A stretch of 64,000 bases of DNA from Mycobacteriales bacterium. GTDB lineage: Bacteria > Actinomycetota > Actinomycetes > Mycobacteriales > SCTD01. The position numbers and the translations under genes were made by a program. Positions 36,214-45,324 of this stretch are shown piece by piece. Below the pieces are notes generated by a model. It saw only the letters and a program-made list of their open reading frames with translations, made no database searches and had not been told where the DNA came from. Every line of letters begins with the position of its first letter. Positions within the stretch are counted from its first letter, which is position 1. The DNA lies in the NCBI GenBank assembly GCA_030447385.1, contig JAUJOY010000001.1, positions 854,830-918,829 of the forward strand, in the 5' to 3' direction.

Positions 36214-37565
36214 TGAACGAGATCCTGCTCACGGGCTGGGGGCGGACGACGCCCACGCGGTCGCGGGTACACCTGCCGGCTGACACCGACGCCACCCTGC
36301 GGCTGATGGCCGACGGCAACGGCTCGCGCGGCCTGCTCGCGCGCGGGCTCGGCCGCGCGTACGGCGATGCGGCGCAGAACGCCGGCGGGGACGTGCTCGA
36401 CATGACCTCGCTGGCCGGCATCCACGCGGTCGATGTGGACGCGGCGACGGTGGACGTCGACGCCGGCGTCAGCCTCGACACGCTGCTGCGGCACCTGGTC
36501 CCGCTCGGGCTCTTCGTGACCGTGTCCCCCGGGACCCGCTACGTCACGGTCGGCGGCGCCCTCGCGTGCGACATCCACGGCAAGAACCACCACCGGGAGG
36601 GCAGCTTCGCGCGGTCGGTCCTGTCCTTTGACCTGCTCACCCCCGACGGCGAGGTCCGGACCGTCACCGCCGACGCCGACCCCGAGGTGTTCTGGGCGAC
36701 AGCGGGCGGGATGGGGCTCACCGGGGTCGTGCTGCGCGCGACGCTGAAGCTGCTGCGCATCGAGACGGCCATGGTGAGCGTGGACACCGAGCGCGCCGGC
36801 GACCTCGACGACGTCATGGCGCGAATGGAAGCCCGCGACGACGACTACCGCTACTCGGTGGCCTGGATCGACCTCCTCGCCTCGGGCGCCGCCATGGGCC
36901 GCTCCGTGCTCACCCGCGGTGACCACACGCCGCTGGCCGACCTGCCGGAGGGCAAACGGGCCAACGCCCTCGACTACGGCCCCAAGGCACTGCTGAGTGC
37001 ACCCGCCTTCCTCCCGCCGGGGCTGCTCAACCGGCTGACCGTGCGGGCGTTCAACGAGCTGTGGTTCCGCAAGGCGCCCGTCTCCCAGATCGGCCACCCG
37101 GAGTCGATCGCCACCTTCTTCCACCCGCTGGACATGATCGGCGACTGGAACCGCATCTACGGCCGAGCGGGCTTCCTGCAGTACCAGTTCGTCGTCCCCT
37201 TCGGGCAGGAGGGCGCGATGCGGCAGATCGTCGAGGAGCTGGTCCGCCACCAGTGCCCGTCGTTCCTGGCGGTGCTCAAGCGCTTCGGCCCCGGCAACGG
37301 GCTGCTGTCCTTCCCGTCACCCGGCTGGACGCTCGCGCTGGACATCCCCGCAGCCATGGGCGGACTCGGCCCGCTGCTGGCGAGGCTCGACGAGCGGGTG
37401 GTCGACGCCGGGGGGCGCATCTACCTCGCCAAGGACTCCCGGCTGGCCCCCCACATGGTGCCGCGGATGTACCCCGAGCTGGACAGGTGGCGCGAGCTCC
37501 GTGAGCGGCTCGACCCGAAGCGCCGCATGACCTCCGACCTGGCCCGTCGCCTCCAGCTGCTCTGA
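36213..37565 (+). CDS. dprE1: decaprenylphosphoryl-beta-D-ribose 2-oxidase
   Basis: A 450-residue FAD enzyme that oxidises decaprenylphosphoryl-ribose at C2, the first half of its epimerisation to the arabinose donor. The FAD-binding region reads SPGTRYVTVGGALACDIHGK and NHHREGSFARSV, and the C-terminal half ends DPKRRMTSDLARRLQLL, matching mycobacterial DprE1. The segment around the benzothiazinone-reactive cysteine, GWNICVDFP in M. tuberculosis (C387), is GWTLALDIP here, so the cysteine is replaced by Ala375. ATG 36213 overlaps the ubiA stop. dprE2 follows after 50 bp. Confidence 0.93.
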   Translation: MNEILLTGWGRTTPTRSRVHLPADTDATLRLMADGNGSRGLLARGLGRAYGDAAQNAGGDVLDMTSLAGIHAVDVDAATVDVDAGVSLDTLLRHLVPLGLFVTVSPGTRYVTVGGALACDIHGKNHHREGSFARSVLSFDLLTPDGEVRTVTADADPEVFWATAGGMGLTGVVLRATLKLLRIETAMVSVDTERAGDLDDVMARMEARDDDYRYSVAWIDLLASGAAMGRSVLTRGDHTPLADLPEGKRANALDYGPKALLSAPAFLPPGLLNRLTVRAFNELWFRKAPVSQIGHPESIATFFHPLDMIGDWNRIYGRAGFLQYQFVVPFGQEGAMRQIVEELVRHQCPSFLAVLKRFGPGNGLLSFPSPGWTLALDIPAAMGGLGPLLARLDERVVDAGGRIYLAKDSRLAPHMVPRMYPELDRWRELRERLDPKRRMTSDLARRLQLL

Positions 37566-37615
37566 GCGACAGGCCCGTCCTGCCGCTTCCCGCCCCGTCC
37601 GTCGAGGAGCTCCGC

Positions 37616-38377
37616 ATGAGAAACGCCGTCGGTGACGTCCAGACCGTCCTCGTGCTGGGCGGTGGTTCCGACATCGGGTCGGCCATCGCCGCACGCCTGG
37701 TCCAGCAGGGGGCGCGGACGGTCGTGCTCGCCGGCCGCCGTCCCGAGGCCTACGCGCAGGCAGAGCAGTCGCTGCGCTCCGCGGGCGCCACGACGGTGCA
37801 CCGGGTGTCCTTCGACGCCGACGACACCGACGGCCACCCGAAGGTCATCGCCGAGGTGGTCTCCACGGTCGGTGACCTCGACGTCACCGTCGTCGCCTTC
37901 GGCGTGCTCGGCGACCAGAGCGTGGACGAGCACGACCCGGCGGCCGCCGTGGCGGTGGCGCGCACCAACTACCTCGGTGCCGTGTCGGCCATGACGGTCG
38001 TCAGCCAGCAGCTGCGCACGCAGGGACACGGCGCGCTCGTCGTCCTGTCCTCGGTCGCCGGGGAGCGGGTGCGCCGCTCGAACTTCGTCTACGGCTCCAC
38101 GAAGGCCGGGCTGGACGGCTTCGCCACCGGCCTCGCCGACGCGCTGCAGGGCACGGGAGCCCGCGTGCTGGTCGTACGCCCTGGCTTCGTCGTCAGCAAG
38201 ATGACCGCGGGAATGGACAAGGCGCCGCTCAGCACCACCCCCGAAGCGGTGGCCGAGGTCGTCGTGAAGGGCCTCGCCGGCTCGGCCACCGTCGTGTGGG
38301 CGCCGGCAGCGCTGCGGCTGGTCATGAGCGCGCTGCGCCATGTTCCTCGTCCGGTGTTCCGGCGGCTGCCCGTCTGA
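37616..38377 (+). CDS. dprE2: decaprenylphosphoryl-2-keto-ribose reductase (SDR)
   Basis: A 253-residue short-chain dehydrogenase that reduces the DprE1 product with NADH to decaprenylphosphoryl-arabinose. Motifs: GGGSDIGSAIAARL for cofactor binding, SSVAGERVRRSNFVYGSTKAG with the Ser, Tyr and Lys of the active site (S-YxxxK), and VRPGFVVSKMTAGM. The C-terminal FRRLPV tail is membrane-proximal and basic, as in mycobacterial DprE2. Together with ubiA and dprE1 it completes the donor pathway for arabinan. Confidence 0.93.
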   Translation: MRNAVGDVQTVLVLGGGSDIGSAIAARLVQQGARTVVLAGRRPEAYAQAEQSLRSAGATTVHRVSFDADDTDGHPKVIAEVVSTVGDLDVTVVAFGVLGDQSVDEHDPAAAVAVARTNYLGAVSAMTVVSQQLRTQGHGALVVLSSVAGERVRRSNFVYGSTKAGLDGFATGLADALQGTGARVLVVRPGFVVSKMTAGMDKAPLSTTPEAVAEVVVKGLAGSATVVWAPAALRLVMSALRHVPRPVFRRLPV

Positions 38378-38391
38378 CCCGAGGCGGTTCG

Positions 38392-40915
38392 TTACCGCGG
38401 GGCGTCCACCGCGCCGCGGGCAGTGACGGTGATGGTCCCGCCCACGAAGTCCGTGCGACGGCCGTCGGAGACGGCGTACTCGTTGCTCGTGGGATACCCG
38501 AGGTAGCCCCTCTCCCAGCCGAGCTGTGCCCAGCGGTCGCGGGTGGGCGCCAGGATGCTGCGGGCGCCGGTGGTGGGGGTCCAGTACAGGGAGGCGTTCT
38601 TGGTGAAGTGGTTGTAGCGCCCGGTTCCGTCGGGGGTGGCGGTGCTGTCGGTGCTGGGGTAGCCCAGTGGCCCGGTCTCCCAGCCGCTGGCGGCCCAGGC
38701 CTGGCGCAGCGGGCCCAGGATGCTGCGGGCGCCGGTGGTGGGGGTCCAGTACAGGGAGGCGTTCTTGGTGAAGTGGTTGTAGCGCCCGGTTCCGTCGGGG
38801 GTGGCGGTGGTGTCGGTGCTGGGGTAGCCCAGTGGCCCGGTCTCCCAGCCGCTGGCGGCCCAGGCCTGGCGCAGCGGGCCCAGGATGCTGCGGGCGCCGG
38901 TGGTGGGGGTCCAGTACAGGGAGGCGTTCTTGGTGAAGTGGTTGTAGCGCCCGGTCCCGTCGGGGGTGGCGGTGGTGTCGGTGCTGGGGTAGCCCAGTGG
39001 CCCGGTCTCCCAGCCGCTGGCGGCCCAGGCCTGGCGCAGCGGGCCCAGGATGCTGCGGGCGCCGGTGGTGGGGGTCCAGTACAGGGAGGCGTTCTTGGTG
39101 AAGTGGTTGTAGCGCCCGGTCCCGTCGGGGGTCGCGGTGGTGTCGGTGCTGGGGTAACCCAGTGGGCCGGTCTCCCAGCCGCTGGCGGCCCAGGCCTGGC
39201 GCAGCGGGCCCAGGATGCTGCGCGCCCCGGTGGTGGGGGTCCAGTACAGGGAGGCGTTCTTGGTGAAGTGGTTGTAGCGCCCGGTCCCGTCGGGGGTGGC
39301 GGTGCTGTCGGTGGTGGGGTAACCCAGTGGGCCGGTCTCCCAGCCGCTGGCCGCCCAGGCCTGGCGCAGCGGGCCGAGGACGGTGCGCGCCCCGGTGCTG
39401 TCGGTCCAGTACACCGAGGCGTTCTTGGTGAAGTGGTTGTAGCGCCCGGTCCCGTCGGGGGTCGCGGTGGTGTCGGTGCTGGGGTAACCCAGTGGGCCGG
39501 TCTCCCAGCCGCTGGCGGCCCAGGCCTGGCGCAGCGGGCCGAGGATGCTGCGCGCCCGGTGGTGGGGGTCCAGTACAGGGAGGCGTTCTTGGTGAAGTGG
39601 TTGTAGCGCCCGGTCCCGTCGGGGGTGGCGGTGGTGTCGGTGGTGGGGTAGCCGAGCGGGCCGGTCTCCCAGCCGCTGGCCGCCCAGGCCTGGCGCAGCG
39701 GGCCGAGGACGGTGCGCGCCCCGGTGCTGTCGGTCCAGTACACCGAGGCGTTCTTGGTGAAGTGGTTGTAGCGCCCGGTCCCGTCGGGGGTTGCGGTGGT
39801 GTCGGTGGTGGGGTAGCCTGGCGCAGCGGGCCGAGTGGGCCGGTCTCCCAGCCGCTGGCCGCCCAGGCCTGGCGCAGCGGGCCGAGGACGGTGCGCGCCC
39901 CGGTGCTGTCGGTCCAGTACACCGAGGCGTTCTTGGTGAAGTGGTTGTAGCGCCCGGTCCCGTCGGGGGTTGCGGTGGTGTCGGTGGTGGGGTAACCCAG
40001 TGGGCCGGTCTCCCAGCCGCTGGCCGCCCAGGCCTGGCGCAGCGGGCCGAGAATCGTGCGCGCGGTGCTGTCGGTCCAGTACACCGAGGCGTTCTTGGTG
40101 AAGTGGTTGTAGCGGCCGGTCCCGTCCGGTGTCACAAGCTCGTCGATCACCGGGACGCCGAGCTCGCGGTGCCCCCCGGCTCTCAGGTAGGACTCGAGCA
40201 GCGGCCCGAGCAGGTACCGTGCTCCGGTCGAGGGCGTCCAGTACATGCGGCCGCGCTCGTAGGCCCGCCAGCGGACGTCGCCGTCGAACTGCTCGGCGCC
40301 GGTCGCGGCTCCCAGAGCCGCGCGCACACCCGCGTCGGAGGTGTAGCGCGAGTCGAGGGGAGACAGCCAGTACGAGGTCGTCTTGTTCGCACCCGGCCAG
40401 CTCAGGCTCACGTGCACGTGGTCGGTGTGGGGGTTCGCTCCCGTGTAAGGGCGCCATCCGGCATCGGCGTTGTAGGCCGACCACATGTGCCGGTTGTAGA
40501 TCATGTACATGATCCCGAGCCGGCGCGCCAACGCGTAACGGTTGCCGCGGCTGTCGGTGGCCAACAGCCACTGGAACAGGTCGCGCGCCGCCGCGTCCTG
40601 AGCCGGGTCGTAGGCGTTGACCTTCCAGTCCCAGGCGCGCCCCTCCTTGTGCTCGCTCATCCCGCCCACGGAGCAGGCCCGGACGATGCCGTAGTCGCCG
40701 GTGCCCCGATAGGTCGCCAGCACGAGCGACCGGAGCGCGACGGTGCCCGCCTTGGCCGTGGGGCTGCAGGTGTCCTGGCCGTCGTAGCTCGCCAAGCCCT
40801 CGATGAACGAACCGAAGACAGGCGTCGGTGGCGCCGCGAGCGCCGGACCGGTGACGGCGGCAGCCGCGGTGACGGCGGCCAGCAGCCAGGTGACACGGGC
40901 GGAACGGCGAGGCAC
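38392..40915 (-). pseudogene. secreted M15-like peptidase with about eleven LGFP repeats, broken by two indels
   Basis: The gene starts at GTG 40915 with a GAGGGAG site, a signal peptide (residues 1-28, ending ALAA) and an M15/ARB-07466-like metallopeptidase domain. The domain carries the zinc motif pieces GGMSEHKEGRAWDWKVNAYD and NPHTDHVHVSLS. About eleven LGFP repeats follow, ending RTDFVGGTITVTARGAVDAPR before TAG. The frame changes twice: a 14-bp insertion near 39818-39831 duplicates a nearby repeat segment, and one C is missing in the run at 39554-39557. Correcting both gives one 836-residue protein from 40915 to 38392; as written, the peptidase domain plus two to three repeats would be fused to an unrelated frame. 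The product would be a wall-attached peptidoglycan peptidase. Confidence 0.75.
38591..40112 (-). repeat. tandem array of ten near-identical LGFP-encoding units
   Basis: The marker GAGGCGTTCTTGGTGAAGTG (plus strand) begins at 38591, 38756, 38921, 39086, 39251, 39416, 39580, 39745, 39924 and 40086. The spacing is 165 bp (55 codons) except 164, 179 and 162 at three steps. Two unit subtypes are interleaved, one encoding SLYWTPTTGARSILG and one SVYWTDSTGARTVLG. In gene order they run V,V,V,L,V,L,L,L,L,L. The units stay nearly identical in DNA, which indicates recent duplication or gene conversion. Confidence 0.93.
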
Positions 40916-41011
40916 GTGCGCTCCCTCGGGGTGGTAGTCGGAATGTCCATCGGTCGCTCGGCGTGGCGTCCTGAGTCCGGCGGGAACCAGTACTATTGTG
41001 ACGGGTTGGGC

Positions 41012-41017
41012 TAGTGT
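41012..41017 (+). promoter_or_regulatory. predicted -10 element (TAGTGT) for the following lipoprotein
   Basis: TAGTGT is followed by 7 nt and the GTG at 41025. The same 165-bp divergent region also holds two similar tokens, ATTGTGAC and AGTGTGAC, 17 bp apart. Confidence 0.35.
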
Positions 41018-41024
41018 GACAGGT

Positions 41025-41777
41025 GTGAGGCGAACGCGCGAGGGGCTCAGGAAATCGGGAGCCCGCACCGATGCGATCCGCATGTTCCTGCTCGCCCGGA
41101 CCTGCGTGTCGCTGCTCGTCGTCGTTGCCGTGACCGGTTGTGCGCAGGACCGGTCGCGACCGATCGCGGACAGCGGTCCTGCCGGTGCAGGGGCGACGCT
41201 GTTCCCGAGCGGCACGGCCTCGTCCGACGGCCCACGATTCGAGGCGCCGCCCCCGTCCGACCCCGTGCCCGCCGTGGGCCCGCGGACGAGCTCGCCGCCA
41301 CTGGCCCCGCCACCCGGCCCGGCGGAGGTGCGCACCACCCCCACGGCATCGCCGGCACCCGGCACGCTGCAGACGGTCGACTGGCCGGCGCGGGTGCAAG
41401 GCGACGCCGGCTGCCCCGCCGCCCGGGCCGGTGCGGTGTCCTACGGCGACCTCGACGCCGACGGGATGGACGAAGCCGCCGTCCCGCTCACGTGCGGCCC
41501 GGATGGCGGGACTGCTGAAGTCCTGGTCTACGCCGGGAACGCCCGGTCGCAGCGCCTGCTCGGCTCGTCGCTCGCGGCGGCGGCGCGCGAGCAGGTGCAC
41601 GCCGTGCAGTTCCGCGAGCGCCACCTCGTGGTGACCACGCTGGCGTACAGCTCGGACAACCGCAGCGGGAAGCCGGACACCGCGGTGACCACCCGGTGGA
41701 TCGTCCGGTCCGGCGCCCTCGAGCGCACCGACCGCTGGACCGACCCGGCGTACGTGCTGGAGACCGACGAGGAGTAG
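41025..41777 (+). CDS. lipoprotein of unknown function
   Basis: A 250-residue protein with a basic N-terminus (RRTREGLRKSGARTDAIR), a hydrophobic core (FLLARTCVSLLVVVAVTGC) and the lipobox VTGC, followed by a long Pro/Ser/Thr-rich tether and a globular domain of about 110 residues (VQGDAGCPAARAGAVSYGDL; later REQVHAVQFRERHLVVTTLA). The domain contains a short DLDADGMDEAAV segment that looks like a calcium-binding FG-GAP/EF-like loop. GTG 41025 fits the promoter; ATG 41082 is the alternative that gives a shorter signal. It is divergent from the M15-LGFP gene. No enzyme motif is visible. Confidence 0.72.
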   Translation: MRRTREGLRKSGARTDAIRMFLLARTCVSLLVVVAVTGCAQDRSRPIADSGPAGAGATLFPSGTASSDGPRFEAPPPSDPVPAVGPRTSSPPLAPPPGPAEVRTTPTASPAPGTLQTVDWPARVQGDAGCPAARAGAVSYGDLDADGMDEAAVPLTCGPDGGTAEVLVYAGNARSQRLLGSSLAAAAREQVHAVQFRERHLVVTTLAYSSDNRSGKPDTAVTTRWIVRSGALERTDRWTDPAYVLETDEE

Positions 41778-41817
41778 GCGTGGACGCGGGCGCCGGGTGT
41801 CCCCGAGCGCTCCCGCC

Positions 41818-43362
41818 TCAACTGGCCGCCGGACCCTGCTGACGCCGCGGCGCCGCTGCTGGCAGCATCAGATCAGAGCCGACCTCGCGGGCGCTTTCCC
41901 GCCCGTCGCCCGCGACCGGGTCGGGGCGTCGCCCGCGCAGCCGCCGCCCGACGGCCGACACCGCAGTAGGCAGACCGATCGCGACGAGCAGTGCGGTGGC
42001 GTAACCGGCGAGCACCGTGTGCTTGACCAGTTCGTAGTACCCGTCACCGAGCAGGGCGACGACCACCTGGCTCAACGCGCCGGCCGCGAGCAGGTAGCAC
42101 ACCACGGCGGTCGAGCGGCGCTCGACCGTCCCGCGTCGCAGCGCCACCACAGCGCCCGCAACGGCCACGGCGAGCCACCCAAGCGGCAGAAGTGGCCAGG
42201 CGGTCGCGCCCAGGCCGCTCAGCAGGCGGGTCGCCGGATCCGGGCGGGGAGCGAGCAGCTCGCCCAGCGGGCGCAGCTCGCGGTAGTTCGACAGGTAGTC
42301 CACGCGCACCACAGCCACCGCACGGGCTCCCTCGCGAAGCATCGGCACCCAGTGCCGCGGAGAGGTCGCGAGATAGCCGAGGATGTCGCCGCGGGACACC
42401 GAGCTCTGGAAGGCCTGGTACTCCGGGTCGCTCTGCTTGCCGGCGGCGGCCGGATCGAAGAAGCCGGTGCCCTGGTAACGGGTCAGGCCCGGCGGCGCAC
42501 CCAGCTTTCGAAGGGTGCCCGCGGGGTCGGCCGAGTCCGGCAGCAGCGTCTGGAAGGTCAGGTTGTGCACGTTGACCTGCGTGAAGAACACCGGCTGCTG
42601 CAGCAGGTTGGCACCGCTCGCGCCCACGACGGCCACGGCCGCCAGTGCGGGTGCGAGGCGTCCGGTCCAGGCGCCGGTCAGGCCGCCCAGCGGAACCCGG
42701 CGCAGCAGGAGCACGGGCACGAGGAGCAGGGCGAACGCGAAGGCCTGCGACTTCGCGAGGCTGAGGAAGACCCCGGCCGCGCTCAGCAGGACCAGGGCGG
42801 CTGCCGGCCGCGGACTGCGGACGTACCACGCCGCCGCGACGACCACGAGCAGGAGCCCGAGGAAGGTGGCCGGTTCACTGAACGGCGAGGTGAAGTAGGT
42901 GACGAAGCTGATGTCGGTGAGCAGGAGGCCGGCCAGGAGCACGGTCAGCACCCGTCGCGGGCGGCTGCCCGGAAGGGCGAGGAACATCAGAGCCAGCGCC
43001 GCTCCGAACACCAGGCTGTGCACCACGCCCAGCGCCCGCAGGTCGAACCCGCTCTGCGCGCCGTAGCGCAGCTGGTAGAGCTCCAGCGCCGGTGCGACCA
43101 CCCACTGCTGCGAGCTGAAGTACTCCAGCGGGGCGGCGCAGCCGTACGGGACCGGCCGGTAGCCCACGATCAGCGGGTTGAACAGCACGTCCTCGCTCTT
43201 GAGCAGCCCGAACTCGCACATGAGGCGGAAGCCATCACCGTTGTCCGCGAGCCCGACGTCCGGGCCGACCAACAGCTGCAGGAGCGCAGCCAGGCTGGCC
43301 AGGGCACCCAGGCCGACTGCCACGGCTAGCTCACCGCGCCGACGGCGGCCGATCTCTCCCAC
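41818..43362 (-). CDS. polytopic membrane protein, probable GT-C-type glycosyltransferase
   Basis: A 514-residue protein with ten or more predicted helices and a first periplasmic loop containing the acidic motif GLADNGDGFRLMCEFGLL. An Asp-rich loop after the first helix is the mark of many GT-C lipid-phosphate-sugar transferases and of WsfD-like proteins. A soluble loop of about 100 residues (VNVHNLTFQTLLPDSADPAG onward) lies between later helices. It belongs to the glycan locus and converges on the lipoprotein gene. GTG 43362 is the best start; frames upstream are low-complexity. Substrate unknown. Confidence 0.7.
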   Translation of the reverse strand: MGEIGRRRRGELAVAVGLGALASLAALLQLLVGPDVGLADNGDGFRLMCEFGLLKSEDVLFNPLIVGYRPVPYGCAAPLEYFSSQQWVVAPALELYQLRYGAQSGFDLRALGVVHSLVFGAALALMFLALPGSRPRRVLTVLLAGLLLTDISFVTYFTSPFSEPATFLGLLLVVVAAAWYVRSPRPAAALVLLSAAGVFLSLAKSQAFAFALLLVPVLLLRRVPLGGLTGAWTGRLAPALAAVAVVGASGANLLQQPVFFTQVNVHNLTFQTLLPDSADPAGTLRKLGAPPGLTRYQGTGFFDPAAAGKQSDPEYQAFQSSVSRGDILGYLATSPRHWVPMLREGARAVAVVRVDYLSNYRELRPLGELLAPRPDPATRLLSGLGATAWPLLPLGWLAVAVAGAVVALRRGTVERRSTAVVCYLLAAGALSQVVVALLGDGYYELVKHTVLAGYATALLVAIGLPTAVSAVGRRLRGRRPDPVAGDGRESAREVGSDLMLPAAAPRRQQGPAAS

Positions 43363-43554
43363 TGCGCCATGATGCCGGAGTAGGTGCTGGGGAGCATCCC
43401 CCGCACGCCAGTGCGACTCCGGGTCGCGGAGCGTCGCCGCGGCAGTCCGGGTCGCTGCGGCTAGTCTGAGGCGCCGCGGACGCGCTGCTCGCTGGCGTGG
43501 CTGCACGCCACCGCCCATCGATGCACGCCCGCCGTGCCGGACTCGAGGTGCTCA

Positions 43555-45120
43555 GTGACCCCCCGTCCCGTGGAGGCCCCTCGGCCCCAGGTCGTCATCG
43601 TCGGCGCCGGCCCCGCGGGGTTGACCGCGGCCTACCAGCTCGTCAAGCACGACGTCGACGTCACGGTGCTCGAGGGCGACTCCATGGTCGGCGGCATCAG
43701 CCGGACCGCCGAGCGTGAGGGATGGCGCTTCGACATCGGCGGGCACCGCTTCTTCACCAAGGTGCCGGAGATCGAGGCGCTCTGGCACGAGATCCTGCCC
43801 GACGGCGACTTCATCATGCGACCGCGGATGTCGCGGATCTTCTACAACGGCAAGCTCTACGACTACCCGCTCAAGGCCACCAACGCGCTGCGCAACCTCG
43901 GCGTCCTGGAGGCCGTGCGCTGCGTCCTGTCCTACATCTGGGTGCGCCTGCACCCGCCAAAGGACCAGTCCAACTTCGAGAACTGGGTCGCGGCGCGCTT
44001 CGGCTGGCGGCTGTACCGGATCTTCTTCAAGACCTACACCGAGAAGGTGTGGGGCATGCCCGCGACAAAGATCCAGGCAGACTGGGCGGCACAGCGCATC
44101 AAGAACCTCAACCTGCTCAACGCGGTGCTGAACGCGGTCGTGCCTCGACGCAACCAGAAGGACATCGCCTCGCTGATCGAGGAGTTCCAGTACCCCAAGT
44201 ACGGCCCCGGCATGATGTGGGACACCTGCGCGCGCAAGGTGACCGCCGCGGGAGGTGCCGTCGTCCTCGAGGAGAAGGTGCGCACGGTGCACCGGGAGCC
44301 GGGCAGGGGCGCCGTCGGCGTGACCACGGAGGTCATCGGCGGCTACGGTCCCGGAGCCGGTGCACCCGAGCCGAGCCGGACCGACCTGGGCAGCGTCCGT
44401 AACTACCCCGCCGACCACGTGGTGTCCTCGATGGCCCTGCCCTCGCTCGTGCTGGCGATGGACCCGCCCGCCCCGCAGCACGTCCAGGACGCTGCCCGGG
44501 CGCTGAGCTTCCGCGACTTCCTCACCGTGGCTCTGGTCGTCCCGGAGTCGGCAGGCTTTCCGGACAACTGGATCTACATCCACTCCCCGGAGGTGAACGT
44601 CGGGCGCATCCAGAACTACGGCTCCTGGTCGCCGTACCTCGTCAAGGAGGGACGCACCTGCCTGGGGCTGGAGTACTTCGTCACGGTCGGCGACCACCTG
44701 TGGACGATGGCCGACGACGACCTGGTCGCCCTGGGCACTCGGGAGCTGGCACAGCTGGGCCTGGTGAAGCCCGAGGACGTGGAACGGGCCTTCGTCGTGC
44801 GGATGCCGAAGGCCTACCCGGTCTACGACAGCACCTATGCCGCGTCCGTGGAGACCATCCGGGAGTGGCTTCGGGCGGAGGTCCCGAACGTCCACCCCGT
44901 CGGCCGCAACGGCATGCACCGCTACAACAACCAGGACCACTCGATGCTCACGGCGGTGCTCACCGCCGAGAACATTGCGACCGGCAGCACGCACGACGTG
45001 TGGACGGTCAACGTCGAGGCCGACTACCACGAACAGGGACCCAAGCCGCAGACGTCGCTGGCCGACGACAGTGACGCGCCTGCCGCCGCCTCGCCTCCAG
45101 GACGCACGAGTGCGGCATGA
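43555..45120 (+). CDS. FAD-dependent oxidoreductase resembling UDP-galactopyranose mutase / amine oxidase
   Basis: A 521-residue flavoprotein with the dinucleotide motif VIVGAGPAGLTAAYQL, GGISRTAEREGWRFDIGGHR and the C-terminal GRNGMHRYNNQDHSMLTAV with conserved Arg and His. Proteins of this type, often annotated NAD(P)/FAD-dependent oxidoreductase, are frequent in actinobacterial and cyanobacterial surface-polysaccharide loci and are related to UDP-galactopyranose mutase and protoporphyrinogen oxidase-like enzymes. The exact substrate cannot be read. GTG 43555 puts about 12 residues before the first strand. It leads the plus-strand set with the membrane glycosyltransferase and the Wzm-Wzt exporter. 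Confidence 0.85.
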   Translation: MTPRPVEAPRPQVVIVGAGPAGLTAAYQLVKHDVDVTVLEGDSMVGGISRTAEREGWRFDIGGHRFFTKVPEIEALWHEILPDGDFIMRPRMSRIFYNGKLYDYPLKATNALRNLGVLEAVRCVLSYIWVRLHPPKDQSNFENWVAARFGWRLYRIFFKTYTEKVWGMPATKIQADWAAQRIKNLNLLNAVLNAVVPRRNQKDIASLIEEFQYPKYGPGMMWDTCARKVTAAGGAVVLEEKVRTVHREPGRGAVGVTTEVIGGYGPGAGAPEPSRTDLGSVRNYPADHVVSSMALPSLVLAMDPPAPQHVQDAARALSFRDFLTVALVVPESAGFPDNWIYIHSPEVNVGRIQNYGSWSPYLVKEGRTCLGLEYFVTVGDHLWTMADDDLVALGTRELAQLGLVKPEDVERAFVVRMPKAYPVYDSTYAASVETIREWLRAEVPNVHPVGRNGMHRYNNQDHSMLTAVLTAENIATGSTHDVWTVNVEADYHEQGPKPQTSLADDSDAPAAASPPGRTSAA

Positions 45121-45324
45121 TCGGTCCCGGCTTCGCCGCTCGCGCGCGCCCTGCTGACCGCTCGCCGCACGGTCGGTCGGCGCACTGACCCGCGGCTGCG
45201 CAGCGGCCGGCCTGGGGGTCCTCGTGCCGCTGTCGACTAGAGTTCGCCGTGCGATCAGCGCGGCTGCGGCCAGCGGCCGGCCGAGGACCTCGCCCGGCCG
45301 CAGTGCCCGCTCCAGGAGGAACGC

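Noticed and set aside
38322-38391. Minus-strand frames running past the M15-LGFP stop toward dprE2
   Set aside because: These are continuations of the broken reading frames after the indels and do not resemble the family ending.
38591-40112. Regularly spaced direct repeats that could suggest a CRISPR array
   Set aside because: The units are 165 bp with no unique spacers and encode LGFP repeat protein throughout; they are coding repeats.
45249-45324. Possible leader frame (GTG 45249) after TAGAGT upstream of the membrane glycosyltransferase
   Set aside because: The frame continues out of phase through the real gene with Arg/Ala-rich translation; no overlap with the start suggests coupling.
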